From Burkholderiales bacterium (lineage in GTDB: Bacteria > Pseudomonadota > Gammaproteobacteria > Burkholderiales > Burkholderiaceae_E), in NCBI GenBank assembly GCA_026399835.1, contig JAPLQE010000086.1:1-47539 (forward strand): a DNA stretch of 47,539 nt. Direction: 5' to 3'. This document shows positions 21,913 through 32,890 of this stretch, piece by piece. A program made the position numbers and the translations under genes. Numbering within the stretch: the first letter of the stretch is position 1; each line of letters begins with the position of its first letter. Under the pieces are notes generated by a model. It was not told the DNA's origin, did not search any database, and was given only the letters and a program-made list of their open reading frames with translations.

Positions 21913-22353
21913 TCAGTAGGAGCGCGGGCGACGCTGGCCGGCGAAGCCGCCGCCGCCGCCGCCGCCGCCGTTGCCGGCGCCACCACCGTAGCCGCCGCCA
22001 CCACCACCGTAGCCGCCACCGCCGCCGCCGCCGCCACTGCCGCCGCCGCCGCCGTAGCCGCCGCTGCCCGAGCGACGGAAGCCGCCGCCACCGCCGCCGC
22101 CGCCCTGCTGCTCGCGAGCCTCGTTGACGACCAGCGCCCGGCCTTCGAGGGAGTGGCCGTTCAGCGCACGGATGGCGTTCTGCGCGCCATCGTTGTTGGC
22201 CATAGTGACGAAGCCGAAGCCGCGCGAGCGACCGGTTTCACGATCGGTGATGATGCGCGCCTCGATGACTTCGCCATGGGCGGCGAACATCTCGGAGAGC
22301 TGGGCATCGGTGGCGCGCCAGGGCAGGTTGCCGACGTAGATCTTGGTGCTCAT
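21913..22353 (-). CDS. Glycine-rich RNA-binding protein with one RRM
   Basis: The 146-residue product has a single RNA-recognition motif (residues about 1-82) with RNP2 as IYVGNL and RNP1 as RGFGFVTM, then a tail of about 60 residues made almost only of Gly with periodic Tyr, Arg and Ser (GGYGGGG repeats), ending QRRPRSY. The aromatic residues of RNP1 and RNP2 that stack on RNA are present. Such proteins bind RNA and are often cold-induced in bacteria; this copy is likely cytoplasmic. The ATG at 22353 has a CGAGGTC element. The tail is encoded by a CCGCCG/CCACCG-rich tract that is prone to length change. Confidence 0.92.
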   Translation of the reverse strand: MSTKIYVGNLPWRATDAQLSEMFAAHGEVIEARIITDRETGRSRGFGFVTMANNDGAQNAIRALNGHSLEGRALVVNEAREQQGGGGGGGGFRRSGSGGYGGGGGSGGGGGGGGYGGGGGGYGGGAGNGGGGGGGGFAGQRRPRSY

Positions 22354-22827
22354 GCGTTGACCTCGAAATCAGATGTCCCATTGCATTCCGAGGCGAAGCA
22401 GAAGCGGTCGGCCCGACGGTACCGACCCGATCGCAGCGATCCGGGAAATGCAAATCTCGGTGCGGTACGGCCTCAGCCCGGGAAGGTGGAGCGAGAGGAA
22501 GAAAAGTCGAACACGGTACGGTCGAAAGAGGCGTGGTGGTGAAGAGTTGACCGAAATTGACGGCAGAATCGAACAGGATCCAACGCAAGCGAGGGCCATG
22601 CGCCAAGGTGACTCTGCCACAAGCACCCTGGCCGCACACTAGACAATTCGTATTAGTCCGTGCGCGAAAACTCACCTGCGCAGTACAGAATATCACGGCT
22701 TTTTCACTAAACAAAGGTCGTTCTGGCGGGCTCGCCGGACCCTGGAGGCATGGCTTGCCAAGCGGGCGAGACTGGATAAAAATACAGGCTTCGCGGCCAG
22801 CCGCGCCTTCGCCGAGCCCCCTCCGCC
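22354..22827. promoter_or_regulatory. Divergent control region between the RRM gene and lexA
   Basis: This 474-base gap holds no convincing gene. Next to the RRM gene, two hairpins would form in its leader: GGTCGG...CCGACC (22406-22427) and GATCGCAGCGATC (22429-22441). Such a structured leader is reminiscent of cold-shock mRNAs, which is only an inference. The central part (about 22620-22730) is AT-richer and probably holds the promoters. The LexA operator is at its lexA end. Short open frames across it have no family features. Confidence 0.5.
22772..22787 (+). promoter_or_regulatory. LexA operator (SOS box) of lexA
   Basis: CTGGATAAAAATACAG matches the proteobacterial SOS box CTG-N10-CAG with an AT-rich core and lies 40 bases before the lexA start. 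It implies autoregulation of lexA and, because imuA and imuB follow closely with no further box seen between them, SOS control of the whole cassette. Confidence 0.85.
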
Positions 22828-23487
22828 ATGCGCGATCTCACCGCCCGTCAACAGGAAATCCTCGGACTGCTCCGGCAGCACATCGCCGACACCGGGTTCC
22901 CCCCCACGCGGGCGGAGATCGCCGCCAAGCTCGGCTTCCGCTCCCCCAACGCGGCCGAGGAGCACCTGAAGGCGCTGGCACGCAAGGGCGTGCTCGAGCT
23001 GACCTCGGGCGCCTCGCGCGGCATCCGGCTCAAGCTGCTGCCCGGCATGGACGCCGACCTCGAGCGCGGCATGGCCGGCAGCGGGGTGCAGATCGCACTG
23101 AGCCTGCCGCTGGTGGGTCGGGTCGCCGCCGGCAGCCCGATGCTGTCGCAGGAGCACATCGAGGCGAGCTACGCGCTCGATCCGAGCCTGTTCGCCGAGA
23201 AGCCCGACTACCTGCTGAAGGTGCGCGGCATGAGCATGCGCGACGCCGGGATCCTCGACGGCGACCTGCTCGCGGTGCGCCAGGCGAGCGAGGCGCGCAA
23301 CGGCCAGATCGTCGTCGCGCGGGTCGACGGCGGGGTCACGGTCAAGCGGCTGCGCCGCCGCGGCCACACGATCGAGCTGCTGCCCGAGAACCCGGACTTC
23401 GAGCCGATCGTCGTCGATGCGCGCACCGACGACTTCGCCCTCGAGGGCATCGGCGTCGGGCTGGTGCGCAGCGGCAAGTCGCTGTGA
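22828..23487 (+). CDS. lexA: SOS repressor LexA
   Basis: LexA (219 residues) represses DNA-damage genes and cleaves itself on contact with RecA filaments. The N-terminal winged helix has [16 protein letters not shown] and [26 protein letters not shown]. The cleavage site is Ala101-Gly102 in RVAAGSP. The serine-lysine dyad is Ser136 in VRGMSM and Lys173 in TVKRL. All are present, so it should be functional. It heads a cassette with imuA (27-base gap) and imuB. Confidence 0.97.
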   Translation: MRDLTARQQEILGLLRQHIADTGFPPTRAEIAAKLGFRSPNAAEEHLKALARKGVLELTSGASRGIRLKLLPGMDADLERGMAGSGVQIALSLPLVGRVAAGSPMLSQEHIEASYALDPSLFAEKPDYLLKVRGMSMRDAGILDGDLLAVRQASEARNGQIVVARVDGGVTVKRLRRRGHTIELLPENPDFEPIVVDARTDDFALEGIGVGLVRSGKSL

Positions 23488-23514
23488 CCCGCGCGGCACG
23501 GCGAGCACCCTGCC

Positions 23515-24378
23515 ATGGCCACGCCCCCGGGCGCTCCGGCACCGATGCCGCCGGGGGTCTGGCGCGCCGACCGGCTCGCTGACGGCGGCGTCGCCGCACT
23601 GCCCAGCACCTTCGCCGAGCTCGACGCACAGCTGCCGGGTGGCGGCTGGCCACTGGGCATGCTCACCGAGCTCATCGCCCGCGAGCCGGGCATCGGTGAG
23701 CTTCGGCTGCTGGTGCCGGTGCTGCGGCGCCTGACGATCGAGCGCAAGGTGGCCATCCTCCTCGGCCCGCCACACCTGCCCTACGCGCCGGCGCTCGCCG
23801 CCTTCGGCATCGACCTCGACTACCTGATCGTCGTGCAGGCCGTCCAGGCCGCCGACCGGCTCTGGGCGGTCGAGCAGGCGCTGCGCAGCGCGAGCTTCGG
23901 CACGCTGCTCGCCTGGCTGCCCGACGGCCGCACGCGCCCGGAGCACCTGCGCCGGATGCAGCTGGCCGCACAGGGCACGCGCGGGCCGGTCTTCCTGTTC
24001 CGTCCGCTGCCCGCGCAGCACGAGTCCTCGCCCGCGCCGCTGCGGCTGCTGCTGCTGCCGCGCTCCGGGCAGCGGCTGTCGGTGCAGCTGCTCAAGCGGC
24101 GCGGCCCGGTGCTCGCGCAGCCGCTGCTGCTCGAGCTGCCGCAGCCGCCCGCCACCCTGCGCCCCGGCCGACCGACGTCCCAGCCCCGGGTCCCGCAGCC
24201 GTCCGATGCCCCGGTGCCGGCGGCGCTCGCCGACACGCTCGATGCCGCCGCCGGCGCATCCGGTGCATCCGCCCCGCCCGGTGCCGTCCCGTTCGGGTTC
24301 GGCACCGCGCACGTGCTGCTGCCGGCCGAGGCGGGCCTGCCGGTCGACCTGCCCCCGCCCGGATCCTCTCGCCACTGA
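23515..24378 (+). CDS. imuA: ImuA, translesion mutagenesis cassette protein
   Basis: The 287-residue RecA/SulA-like protein belongs to the SOS mutagenesis cassette (imuA-imuB-dnaE2). Family features are GGGWPLGMLTELIAREPGIGELRLL at residues about 42-66, the KVAILLGPPHLPYAPALAAFGID segment and QALRSASFGTLLAWLP. No intact Walker A motif is seen, as usual in this family. The C-terminal part after about residue 215 is Pro/Ala-rich and variable. The ATG at 23515 follows lexA by 27 bases; imuB starts ten bases after its stop. Confidence 0.88.
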   Translation: MATPPGAPAPMPPGVWRADRLADGGVAALPSTFAELDAQLPGGGWPLGMLTELIAREPGIGELRLLVPVLRRLTIERKVAILLGPPHLPYAPALAAFGIDLDYLIVVQAVQAADRLWAVEQALRSASFGTLLAWLPDGRTRPEHLRRMQLAAQGTRGPVFLFRPLPAQHESSPAPLRLLLLPRSGQRLSVQLLKRRGPVLAQPLLLELPQPPATLRPGRPTSQPRVPQPSDAPVPAALADTLDAAAGASGASAPPGAVPFGFGTAHVLLPAEAGLPVDLPPPGSSRH

Positions 24379-24388
24379 GCGACCCGCC

Positions 24389-25852
24389 ATGCTGTGGGTC
24401 GCCGTGCACTGTCACCGGCTCGCGCTCGACCGCGTGCGGCGGGCCTGCGCCGACACCGACGACGGACCGCTCGCGATCTGCGACCGGCTGCAGGTGCTGC
24501 ACGCCAACCCAGCGGCCGAGGCGCTCGGCGTGCGGCCCGGCGTGCGCCGCGCGACCGCGCTCGCGTTGGCCGCGTCGCTGCGGATCGTCGAGCACGACCC
24601 GGTCGAGGACGCCGAAGCGCTCGCGCAGGTCGCGGGCTGGCTGCTGCAGTTCACGCCCGGGGTGGCGCTGCAGCCGCCCGACGGCGTGCTGCTCGAGGTC
24701 GAGGCGAGCCTGCGGCTGTTCGGCGGACGCGAGCGTCTCGAGGCCCGCATCCGCGACGGGCTCGCCGCGCTGGGCTTCGGGCTGCGGCTCGCGGTGGCCC
24801 CCACCGCCACCGCCGCCTGGATGCTCGCGCGCTGGCAGGACGGCGCGCGCATCGAGCACGAGTCGCTGCTCGGCGCCGGGCTCGCGCCGCTGCCCGTGGG
24901 GCTGCTCGAGGCGGCGGCGCCGCACGCCGAGGCGCTCGCGGCAATCGGCGTGCGCCGCTTCGCCGATCTCGCGCGGCTGCCGCGCGCCGGGCTCGCGCGC
25001 CGTTGGGGTCCGGCGCTGCTCGATCAGGTCGACGCCGCGCTCGGGCGTCGCGCCGAGCCGCGGCGCTGGTTCGAGGCGCCGGCCCGCTTCGTGCTGCGGC
25101 TGGAGCTGCTCGCGCAGATCGAGCACGCCGAGGCGCTGCTGTTCGCCTCGCACCGGATGCTGCTGCAGTTCGCCGGCTGGCTCGCGGCCCGGCAGTCGGC
25201 GGCCCGCGAGGCAGTGCTGACCGGCGAGCACGACAGCGGCCGCCACGCCTGCCCGCCCACGCAGGTGGTGCTGCGGCTCGCGCAGCCCAGCCGCGACCCG
25301 GCGCGCTGGATCGGCGTGCTGCGCGAGCGGCTCGCGGTGCTCGAGCTGCCGGCGCCGGTGCAGACGCTGCGCCTCGAGTGCGAGCGTACGGTCCGGCTGC
25401 CCGGCACGCACGGCGAGCTGTTCCCGGCCGCCGGCACCGATGCCGAGGGGCTCGGGCGCCTCGTCGAGCGGCTGCAGGCGCGCCTCGGCCGCGACGGGGT
25501 GCAGCGGCTGCTGCTGGCAGCCGATCACCGGCCCGAGGCCGCCTACCGCGTCGAGCCGGTGGAGGACCGCGCGGTGCGCGGCCCCGAGGTACCGCTGTCC
25601 GGCCTGCCACGCCCGCTGTGGCTGCTGCCCGAGCCGGTGCCGCTCTCCGAGCGCGACCAGCGGCCGTGGTGGCGCGGGCCGCTGACGCTGCTGGCCGGTC
25701 CCGAGCGCATCGAGACCGGCTGGTGGGACGACGGCCTCGTGCAGCGCGACTACTTCATCGCCGAGGGCGAATCCGCGGGCTGGGTCTGGATCTTCCGCAC
25801 CCGCAGCCGCGACGACGACGCGGGGTGGTACCTCCAAGGCATGTTCGGCTGA
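24389..25852 (+). CDS. imuB: ImuB, Y-family polymerase-like protein
   Basis: ImuB (487 residues) is a Y-family polymerase homologue thought to be catalytically inactive and to link DnaE2 to the beta clamp. The palm begins [15 protein letters not shown], where active Y-family enzymes have a metal-binding Asp; His stands near that place. The segments [27 protein letters not shown] (the second acidic position is altered) and [17 protein letters not shown] follow the family. The C-terminus ends [22 protein letters not shown] and [18 protein letters not shown], typical of ImuB. The next gene is glpK, so the usual third member dnaE2 is missing from this locus. Confidence 0.92.
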   Translation: MLWVAVHCHRLALDRVRRACADTDDGPLAICDRLQVLHANPAAEALGVRPGVRRATALALAASLRIVEHDPVEDAEALAQVAGWLLQFTPGVALQPPDGVLLEVEASLRLFGGRERLEARIRDGLAALGFGLRLAVAPTATAAWMLARWQDGARIEHESLLGAGLAPLPVGLLEAAAPHAEALAAIGVRRFADLARLPRAGLARRWGPALLDQVDAALGRRAEPRRWFEAPARFVLRLELLAQIEHAEALLFASHRMLLQFAGWLAARQSAAREAVLTGEHDSGRHACPPTQVVLRLAQPSRDPARWIGVLRERLAVLELPAPVQTLRLECERTVRLPGTHGELFPAAGTDAEGLGRLVERLQARLGRDGVQRLLLAADHRPEAAYRVEPVEDRAVRGPEVPLSGLPRPLWLLPEPVPLSERDQRPWWRGPLTLLAGPERIETGWWDDGLVQRDYFIAEGESAGWVWIFRTRSRDDDAGWYLQGMFG

Positions 25853-25891
25853 GCTCCCGCAGCGCCGCGTGCGTCCCGACGCGGGCCGCGG

Positions 25892-25897
25892 CTACAC
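25892..25897 (+). promoter_or_regulatory. Possible -10 element of glpK
   Basis: GGCTACACTGCCGCGACC precedes the glpK ATG at 25908; TACACT would place transcription start within a few bases of the start codon, giving an almost leaderless message. There is no evident ribosome binding site, which fits. No -35 was recognised. Confidence 0.35.
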
Positions 25898-25907
25898 TGC
25901 CGCGACC

Positions 25908-27409
<1,502 letters not shown>

Positions 27410-27413
<4 letters not shown>

Positions 27414-28306
27414 GCGCCGCCGGCACGGCAGTGCCGCGCCCGATGGGCGTGAGCGCGGCGGCGACGATGGTCCTGCTCTGCGCGATCTGGGCGCTCGGGC
27501 AGATCGCGGTCAAGGTCGGCGTGACCGGCATCTCGCCGCTGTGGCAGGCCGGCCTGCGCTCGCTCGGGGCGGCGATCGTGCTGGCCGGCTGGATGAGCCT
27601 GCGCGGCATACCGCTGCGGCCCGCCCGCGGCATGGGGCCGTGGTCGTTCGCGATCGGCACGGTCTTCGCACTGGAGTTCGTCTGCCTGTACATCGGGCTG
27701 TCGCTGACCACCGCGGCGCGCGGCTCGGTGCTGCTCTACACCGCACCGTTCTTCGTCGCGCTCGGCGGCCACCGGCTGCTCGCAGACCCGCTCACGCCGA
27801 CGCGCATCGCGGGCCTGGTCCTCGCCTTCGCCGGCGTGGTGGTGGCGCTGGCGGACCATGGCGACGGCGTCTCCCAGGGCGACTGGCGGGGCGACCTGCT
27901 GTGCATGGCCGCCGGCCTGCTGTGGGCGATCACGACGCTGATCATCAAGGCCACGCCGCTGCGCTCGGAGCCGCCCGAGCGCGCGCTGTTCGTGCAGCTC
28001 GCGATCTCGGCGGCGCTGCTGCTCGCCGCCTCGGCCGCGTTCGGCGAGCCGGGCGTCTTCGCCGCCACGCCGATCATCTGGGCGGCCTTCGCCTGGCAGG
28101 TGCTGGCGGTGGCCTCGTTCAGCTACCTGGGCTGGTTCGTGATGGTGCAGCGGCACTCGCCGGCGAAGGTCTCGGCCTTCACCTTCCTCACGCCGCTGTT
28201 CGGCGTCGCCTTCGCCGCGATGCTGCTGGGCGAGGCGCTGACGCTGTCGCTGCTGGCCGCCGCCGTGCTGATCGCCGGCGGCATCTGGCTGGTCAACCGC
28301 CGCTGA
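27410..28306 (+). CDS. DMT superfamily (EamA) transporter
   Basis: This 298-residue inner-membrane protein has about ten hydrophobic segments and two EamA repeats. The first repeat runs from [18 protein letters not shown] to [12 protein letters not shown], and the second from [18 protein letters not shown] to [15 protein letters not shown]. The usual Pro in the fourth helix of each half is present ([14 protein letters not shown] and [17 protein letters not shown]). It is probably a metabolite exporter. The start overlaps the glpK stop (ATGA), so the two are co-translated; glycerol-related cargo is possible but unproven. Confidence 0.9.
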
Positions 28307-28318
28307 GCACGACGACGG

Positions 28319-28336
28319 GGCGCCGGGGCGCCCCGC
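28319..28336. terminator. Hairpin between convergent genes
   Basis: GGGGCGC-CGGG-GCGCCCC forms a perfect seven-pair stem in the 37-base gap between the DMT transporter and the convergent crotonase gene. Outer GCACG and CGTGC pairs could extend it. It has no T-run on either strand, so intrinsic termination is uncertain. Confidence 0.4.
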
Positions 28337-28343
28337 CCGTGCC

Positions 28344-29174
28344 TCAGCGCCCCGCCGGCGGATCCGCGAACACCGGCGCCCGCTTCTGCAGGTTGGCCGC
28401 CACCGCCTCGGTCTGGTTGGCGCTGCCCAGCAGCCTGATCTGCTCGTCGGACTCGGCCTGCAGCACCGCCGCCGGATCGGCGGACTCGGCGAGCTGCAGC
28501 AGCCGCTTGCCCGCGCGGATCGCGTCGGGGCTGCGGCCGGCGATCTCGCGGGCGAGCGCGAGCGCCTCGGCATACGGATCGGCGCACACGCGGGTCGCGA
28601 AGCCGAGCTGCCGCGCCTCGGTGCCGTCGAACACGCGCCCGCTCCAGGTCAGCTCGCGGATCACGTCGGCACGCGCCAGGCCGCGCATCAGCAAGGCACC
28701 GGCCATGTCGGGCACCAGGCCCCACTTGATCTCCATCACCGACATCCGCGTGTCGGCGGTCACGAAGCGAAGGTCCGCGCCGAGCGCGAGCTGGAAGCCG
28801 CCGCCGAAGGCCACGCCGTGCACCGCGGCGATCACCGGCACCGGCACGTCGCGCCAGACCGTCACCGCGTACTGCGCGTCGTTCGACAGCCCGTGCGTGC
28901 GGGCGCCGAGCCGCATCTCGTGCGACACGCCCATGCCGCCGTCGCCCGGGTTCTCGGCCATCTTCTCGAAGCGCCCGAAGTCCAGGCCCGCGCAGAACGC
29001 ACGGCCCTCGCCCGACAGCACCACGGCGCGCAGCCCGGGCATCGCGATCAGCGACTGGCCCACCTCGCGCAGCGCCGCGAACATCGCCGGATCGAGCGCG
29101 TTCATCTTGTCGCCGCGCACCAGCCGGACGTCGGCCACGCCGGCGTCCATCGTCACCCTCACCCGATCGTTCAT
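28344..29174 (-). CDS. Enoyl-CoA hydratase/isomerase family protein (crotonase fold)
   Basis: The 276-residue product has the crotonase oxyanion-hole motifs GRAFCAGLDFGRFEKM and HGVAFGGGFQLALGADLRF. At the second catalytic region it has KWGLVPDMAGA, with Asp near the place of the usual Glu, a pattern seen in dienoyl-CoA isomerase-like members. The C-terminal helices (REIAGRSPDAIRAGKRLLQLA) are normal. It acts on a CoA thioester in the cytoplasm; the substrate is not evident. The ATG at 29174 is followed upstream by a GGAGGAG element, a strong ribosome site. Confidence 0.88.
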   Translation of the reverse strand: MNDRVRVTMDAGVADVRLVRGDKMNALDPAMFAALREVGQSLIAMPGLRAVVLSGEGRAFCAGLDFGRFEKMAENPGDGGMGVSHEMRLGARTHGLSNDAQYAVTVWRDVPVPVIAAVHGVAFGGGFQLALGADLRFVTADTRMSVMEIKWGLVPDMAGALLMRGLARADVIRELTWSGRVFDGTEARQLGFATRVCADPYAEALALAREIAGRSPDAIRAGKRLLQLAESADPAAVLQAESDEQIRLLGSANQTEAVAANLQKRAPVFADPPAGR

Positions 29175-29252
29175 GCCTGTCTCCTCCTCCGTGTCGTTGT
29201 CCGTCCCGCCGATCCGCCCCGTCCCGCGCCGGCCCCGGCCCCGGCCCGAGGC

Positions 29253-30020
29253 TCAGGGCCGCAGCAGGTCCACGGCATCGGTGATCACGCAGTCGACGCC
29301 CCAGCCGTGCAGCAGCGCGGCCCGCGCCGGGTCGTTCACCGTGTAGCACAGCACGCGCAGCCGCTCGGCCCGCGCCCGCGCCACCACCGCCTCGGTCAGC
29401 AGCGCATGGTGGGCGTCGAGCGCGATGCAGCCGAGGCGGCGCACGCGCTCGACCCAGTCGTCGGGCAGCCGGTCGACCAGCAGCGCACGCGGCAGCCACG
29501 GCACGGTACGCGCGGCGGCGGCGAGCGCCTCCTCGGAGAACGAGGACAGCAGCGGCGGCACCGCGGCGTCGCGCCACAGCGAGGCGGCGGCCATGCCGAC
29601 CGCGGCCCCGGTCTCGGTCTCGCGCCCGGGGCTGGGCTTGATCTCGACGTTGGCGAGCAGCCCGTTGGCGCGCAGGTACGCCGCGACCGCAGCGAGCGTC
29701 GGCACCGGCTCGCCGGCCCAGGCCGCGCCGTGCCAGGCGCCGGCGTCGAGCTGCGCGAGCTCGGCATGGGTGAGCGCACCGGCCGGGCCGCGGCCGCTGG
29801 TGGTGCGGTCGAGCGTCGCGTCATGCAGCAGCACCGGCTTGCCGTCGCCGGAGAGCTTGACGTCGAACTCGAACATCGTGTGCCCGAGCGAGGCACCCAC
29901 CCGCATCGCGGCCAGCGTGTTCTCGGGCGCGAGCTTGCCCGCCCCGCGATGCGCGGCGACGCCCGGGTACGGCCAGCGGTCGAAGTCGACCTGCGGCTCG
30001 GGGAATGCGTGCTCGGCCAT
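29253..30020 (-). CDS. ugpQ: Glycerophosphodiester phosphodiesterase
   Basis: The 255-residue enzyme releases glycerol 3-phosphate from phospholipid head-group diesters. The TIM-barrel motifs are clear: AHRGAGKLAPENTLAA (catalytic His, Glu, Asn), FEFDVKLSGDGKPVLLHDATLDRTTSG (metal Glu/Asp and second His), VEIKP, and CYTVNDPARAALLHGWGVDCVITD near the end. No signal peptide is seen, so it is a cytoplasmic, UgpQ-like form. A possible TAACAT -10 (minus strand, 30054-30059) lies upstream. The product fits with glpK nearby. Confidence 0.92.
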   Translation of the reverse strand: MAEHAFPEPQVDFDRWPYPGVAAHRGAGKLAPENTLAAMRVGASLGHTMFEFDVKLSGDGKPVLLHDATLDRTTSGRGPAGALTHAELAQLDAGAWHGAAWAGEPVPTLAAVAAYLRANGLLANVEIKPSPGRETETGAAVGMAAASLWRDAAVPPLLSSFSEEALAAAARTVPWLPRALLVDRLPDDWVERVRRLGCIALDAHHALLTEAVVARARAERLRVLCYTVNDPARAALLHGWGVDCVITDAVDLLRP

Positions 30021-30056
30021 GGACGGTGCGGGGGAGTTGGAGCGGACGAGCCGATG

Positions 30057-30941
30057 TTACCGGACGGTCGCGCCGGCCCGCTCGCGCACGATCAGATACA
30101 GGCCGCAGGCGACGATCACGCCGGTGCCGGCGACCACCTGCCAGCCCGGCACGTCGCCGAACACCCACCAGCCCAGCAGCGTCATCCAGACGATCTGCTG
30201 GTACAGGAAGGGCGCGAGCACCGTCGCCGGGGCGAAGCGGTGCGCGGCGGCGAGCAGCCAGTGCCCGAGCCCGCCGAAGACGCCCATCACCGCGATCAGC
30301 CCCCACTGCGCCGCGCTCTCGGGCGTGTGCCAGAACGCGATGCCGAAGGGCGTGAGCAGGCACGCGGCCGACAGCGCCGACAGGAACTGCGTGGCCTCGG
30401 GCCGGTCGGTCGCGGCGAGCCGACGGGTCAGCAGGTTGAAGAACGCGTAGAGCACCGCGTTGGCGACCGACAGCAGGATCGCCGGATGGAAGGCCTGGCT
30501 GCCCGGCCGCACGATCAGCAGCACGCCGACGAAGCCGATGCCGATCGCCATCCAGCGGCCGGCGTCCAGCCGCTCGCCGAGCAGCCACGCGCCGAACAGC
30601 GCGATCAGCAGCGGCACGGCGAACTGGATCGCGCCGGTCTCGGCGAGCTGCAGGTACTGCAGCGCCCAGAAGTTCAGCGCGGTCATCGCGAACAGCATCA
30701 TCCCGCGCAGCAGCTGCAGCCTCGGGTTCGCGACCCGCAGCAGCGAGCGCCCGTAGCGCGGCCCGAGCAGCAGCGCGGTGAAGACGACGTGTCCGACGAA
30801 GCGCAGCCACACCACCTCGATGACCGGCAGGCTGCGCACCAGCCACTTCGCGGTGGTGTCGAGCACCGCGAAGCAGGCGAAGGTGATCGAGACCAGGCCG
30901 ATGCCGAGCAGCCGGTTGCGGGCGGTGTCGGTCTTCAGCAC
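30057..30941 (-). CDS. DMT superfamily (EamA) permease
   Basis: The 294-residue membrane protein has ten hydrophobic segments in two EamA halves: first [25 protein letters not shown] to [11 protein letters not shown], second [22 protein letters not shown] to [17 protein letters not shown]. It shows [11 protein letters not shown] and [15 protein letters not shown], characteristic of the RhaT/EamA group. Substrate is unknown. The start GTG 30941 overlaps the LhgO-like gene by seven bases, so expression is coupled to it. Confidence 0.87.
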   Translation of the reverse strand: MLKTDTARNRLLGIGLVSITFACFAVLDTTAKWLVRSLPVIEVVWLRFVGHVVFTALLLGPRYGRSLLRVANPRLQLLRGMMLFAMTALNFWALQYLQLAETGAIQFAVPLLIALFGAWLLGERLDAGRWMAIGIGFVGVLLIVRPGSQAFHPAILLSVANAVLYAFFNLLTRRLAATDRPEATQFLSALSAACLLTPFGIAFWHTPESAAQWGLIAVMGVFGGLGHWLLAAAHRFAPATVLAPFLYQQIVWMTLLGWWVFGDVPGWQVVAGTGVIVACGLYLIVRERAGATVR

Positions 30942-32059
30942 TCCAAGGCCGTCGCATCGAGCCCGAGCCGGGCGGCGACCTCCTGCGCGATCGCCAGCGA
31001 CGAGGTCAGGCCCGGCGACTCGATGCCGAACAGGTTCACCAGGCCGGCCACGCCGTGCACCTCGGGGCCCTGGATCATGAAGTCGCCGGCGGGCGCCGAG
31101 GGCCCGCTGACCTTGGGCCGCACGCCGGTGTAGCCGGGCTGCAGCGCGCCGTCGGGCAGGTCCGGCCAGTAGCGCCGGATCGCCTCGTAGAACTTCGGCT
31201 CCAGGCCGTCCTCGAACGCGTAGTCGGGCGCCGCCGGCCAGCGCGTGACGTCCGGGCCGAACTTGCAGCGCCCGGCGAGGTCGAGGGTCACGTGGATGCC
31301 CAGACCCGCGTGGTCGGGCATGGGGTAGACGAGGTGCGAGAACGGCGTGCGGCCGGCGAGCGTGAAGTAGTGGCCTTTGGCGTAGTGGGCGGGCGGCACG
31401 TGCGCGGGCGCGAGGCCCTCGATCGCGTGCGCCACGCGCTGCGCGGACAGGCCCGCCGAGTTGACCAGCAGCCGGCAGCGCAGCGCGATCGGCTCGGCGC
31501 CGCCCGCGTGCAGCTCGAAGCCGCCGTCGACCGTGCGGGCACGCTCGAGCGGGGTGTGCGTCACCAGCGTCGCACCCGCGGCCTCGGCATCGCCCAGCAG
31601 CGCCAGCATCAGGCCGTGGCTGTCGACGATGCCGGTGCTCTCGGACCACAGGCCGGCGACCGCGCGCACCGCCGGCTCCAGGCGCGCCACGTCGGCCGCC
31701 GACAGCGGCTCGAGCGGCACGCCGTTGGCCGCGGCCTTGCGGGCGTAGGTGTCGAGCACCGGGCGCTCGGCGGCGTCGGCCGCGACCAGCACCTTGCCGA
31801 TGCGACGGTGCGCGACGCCGCGCGCGGCGCAGTACGCGTAGAGCATCGACTTGCCGCGCACGCACAGCGTGGCCTTCAGCGAACCCTGCGGGTAGTAGAT
31901 GCCGGCGTGGATGACCTCGGAGTTGCGCGACGAGGTCTGGGTGCCGAAGCCCTCCTCGGCCTCGAGCACCAGCACCTCGCGCCCCGCGAGCGCGAGCGCG
32001 CGGGCGACCGCGAGCCCGACCACGCCGGCGCCGACCACCACCGCGTCGACCGATTCCAT
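30935..32059 (-). CDS. FAD-dependent oxidoreductase, LhgO-like (L-2-hydroxyglutarate oxidase family)
   Basis: The 374-residue product starts with the FAD motif [34 protein letters not shown], then [28 protein letters not shown], which is the signature of the L-2-hydroxyglutarate oxidase (LhgO/L2HGDH) branch of DAO-type enzymes. [21 protein letters not shown] and the closing [23 protein letters not shown] agree. It would oxidise L-2-hydroxyglutarate to 2-oxoglutarate at the membrane, feeding quinone. It is coupled by overlap to a DMT permease. The message may be leaderless (see the promoter feature). Confidence 0.88.
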   Translation of the reverse strand: MESVDAVVVGAGVVGLAVARALALAGREVLVLEAEEGFGTQTSSRNSEVIHAGIYYPQGSLKATLCVRGKSMLYAYCAARGVAHRRIGKVLVAADAAERPVLDTYARKAAANGVPLEPLSAADVARLEPAVRAVAGLWSESTGIVDSHGLMLALLGDAEAAGATLVTHTPLERARTVDGGFELHAGGAEPIALRCRLLVNSAGLSAQRVAHAIEGLAPAHVPPAHYAKGHYFTLAGRTPFSHLVYPMPDHAGLGIHVTLDLAGRCKFGPDVTRWPAAPDYAFEDGLEPKFYEAIRRYWPDLPDGALQPGYTGVRPKVSGPSAPAGDFMIQGPEVHGVAGLVNLFGIESPGLTSSLAIAQEVAARLGLDATALEC

Positions 32060-32066
32060 GGGCGCG

Positions 32067-32072
32067 ATTGTA
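32067..32072 (-). promoter_or_regulatory. -10 element of the LhgO-like gene, likely leaderless transcript
   Basis: On the minus strand TACAAT is followed by only seven bases before the ATG at 32059. If this is the -10 hexamer, transcription would start at or next to the start codon. No Shine-Dalgarno sequence is visible, consistent with a leaderless message. Confidence 0.45.
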
Positions 32073-32167
32073 GGCGACCGCCCTCTGCGGGCCTGCGGTA
32101 ACCTGCCCGCTTCCGGGCGCTCACGGGCGCCCCCGCCCGCGATCCGGAACGCCGAGGAGACCGTCCC

Positions 32168-32821
32168 ATGACCATCCGCCTTCACTACGCGCCCGGCGCG
32201 TGCTCCTTCGTCCCGCACGTCGGCCTCGAGCTGGCCGGCGAGGCCTTCGAGCCGGTGCTCGTCAGGCTGCACAAGGGCGAGCACCAGACCCCCGAATACC
32301 TCGCGATGAACCCCGACGGCCAGGTGCCGGTGCTGCAGGTCGAGGGGCGCACGCTCACGCAGATCGTCGCGATCTGCGACTGGATCGCCGGTCGCCATCC
32401 GGAGCTCGGGCTGCTGCCGGCCGACCCGTGGGCGCGGGCGCAGACGCTGTCGCTGCTGGCCTGGATCAACAACACCGTGCATCCGACCTTCGCGCAGGTG
32501 TTCCTGACGAGGAAGTTCGTCGACGACCCCGAAGCGCAGACGCTGCTGCGGGCCTCGGCCACCGAGCGCTACCGCGCGCAGCTCGAGCGGATCCAGGGCT
32601 GGGTGGGCTGCGCGCAGCCCTTCCTGAACGGCGAGCGGCCGTCCTTCCTGGATGCGTACGTGCTGACGGTGCAGCGCTGGGGCGGGTATGCCGGGATCGA
32701 CCCGGCGACGATGCCGGCGCTGCGCGACTATGTCGCACGCTTCGCGCAGCAACCGGCGGTCGCTGCCGTCATCGCGCGCGAGCGGATCGAACTGAACACC
32801 TACACGCCCGCCGCCGGCTGA
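32168..32821 (+). CDS. Glutathione S-transferase family protein (beta-like)
   Basis: The 217-residue product has the thioredoxin-like N-terminal domain with [20 protein letters not shown], where Cys12 is in the position of the catalytic Cys of beta-class bacterial GSTs. [27 protein letters not shown] gives the glutathione-binding cis-Pro and the conserved acid-pair region. The helical C-terminal domain includes [15 protein letters not shown]. It probably conjugates or reduces electrophiles. A GAGGAGA element precedes the ATG at 32168. Confidence 0.9.
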   Translation: MTIRLHYAPGACSFVPHVGLELAGEAFEPVLVRLHKGEHQTPEYLAMNPDGQVPVLQVEGRTLTQIVAICDWIAGRHPELGLLPADPWARAQTLSLLAWINNTVHPTFAQVFLTRKFVDDPEAQTLLRASATERYRAQLERIQGWVGCAQPFLNGERPSFLDAYVLTVQRWGGYAGIDPATMPALRDYVARFAQQPAVAAVIARERIELNTYTPAAG

Positions 32822-32839
32822 TCCGGGCGGGCCCTGACC

Positions 32840-32881
32840 GGGCCGGAATCAGCGGGCCGGAATCAGCGGGCCGGACTCACC
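32840..32881. repeat. Three 14-bp tandem repeats
   Basis: GGGCCGGAATCAGC occurs twice in direct succession (32840-32853, 32854-32867) and a third, diverged unit GGGCCGGACTCACC follows (32868-32881). They lie between the glutathione transferase gene and the small TTG-started gene, in no reading frame that I can support. Confidence 0.85.
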
Positions 32882-32890
32882 AGCGCGGAA

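Noticed and set aside
21913-22110. Microsatellite or CRISPR-like repeat from the GCCGCC/CCACCG tract
   Set aside because: The tract is the in-frame coding sequence of the Gly-rich tail of the RRM protein; there are no spacers.
24092-25837. Long minus-strand frame across imuB
   Set aside because: It is a shadow of imuB in high-GC DNA; it contains Gln/His/Arg-rich text with no motif.
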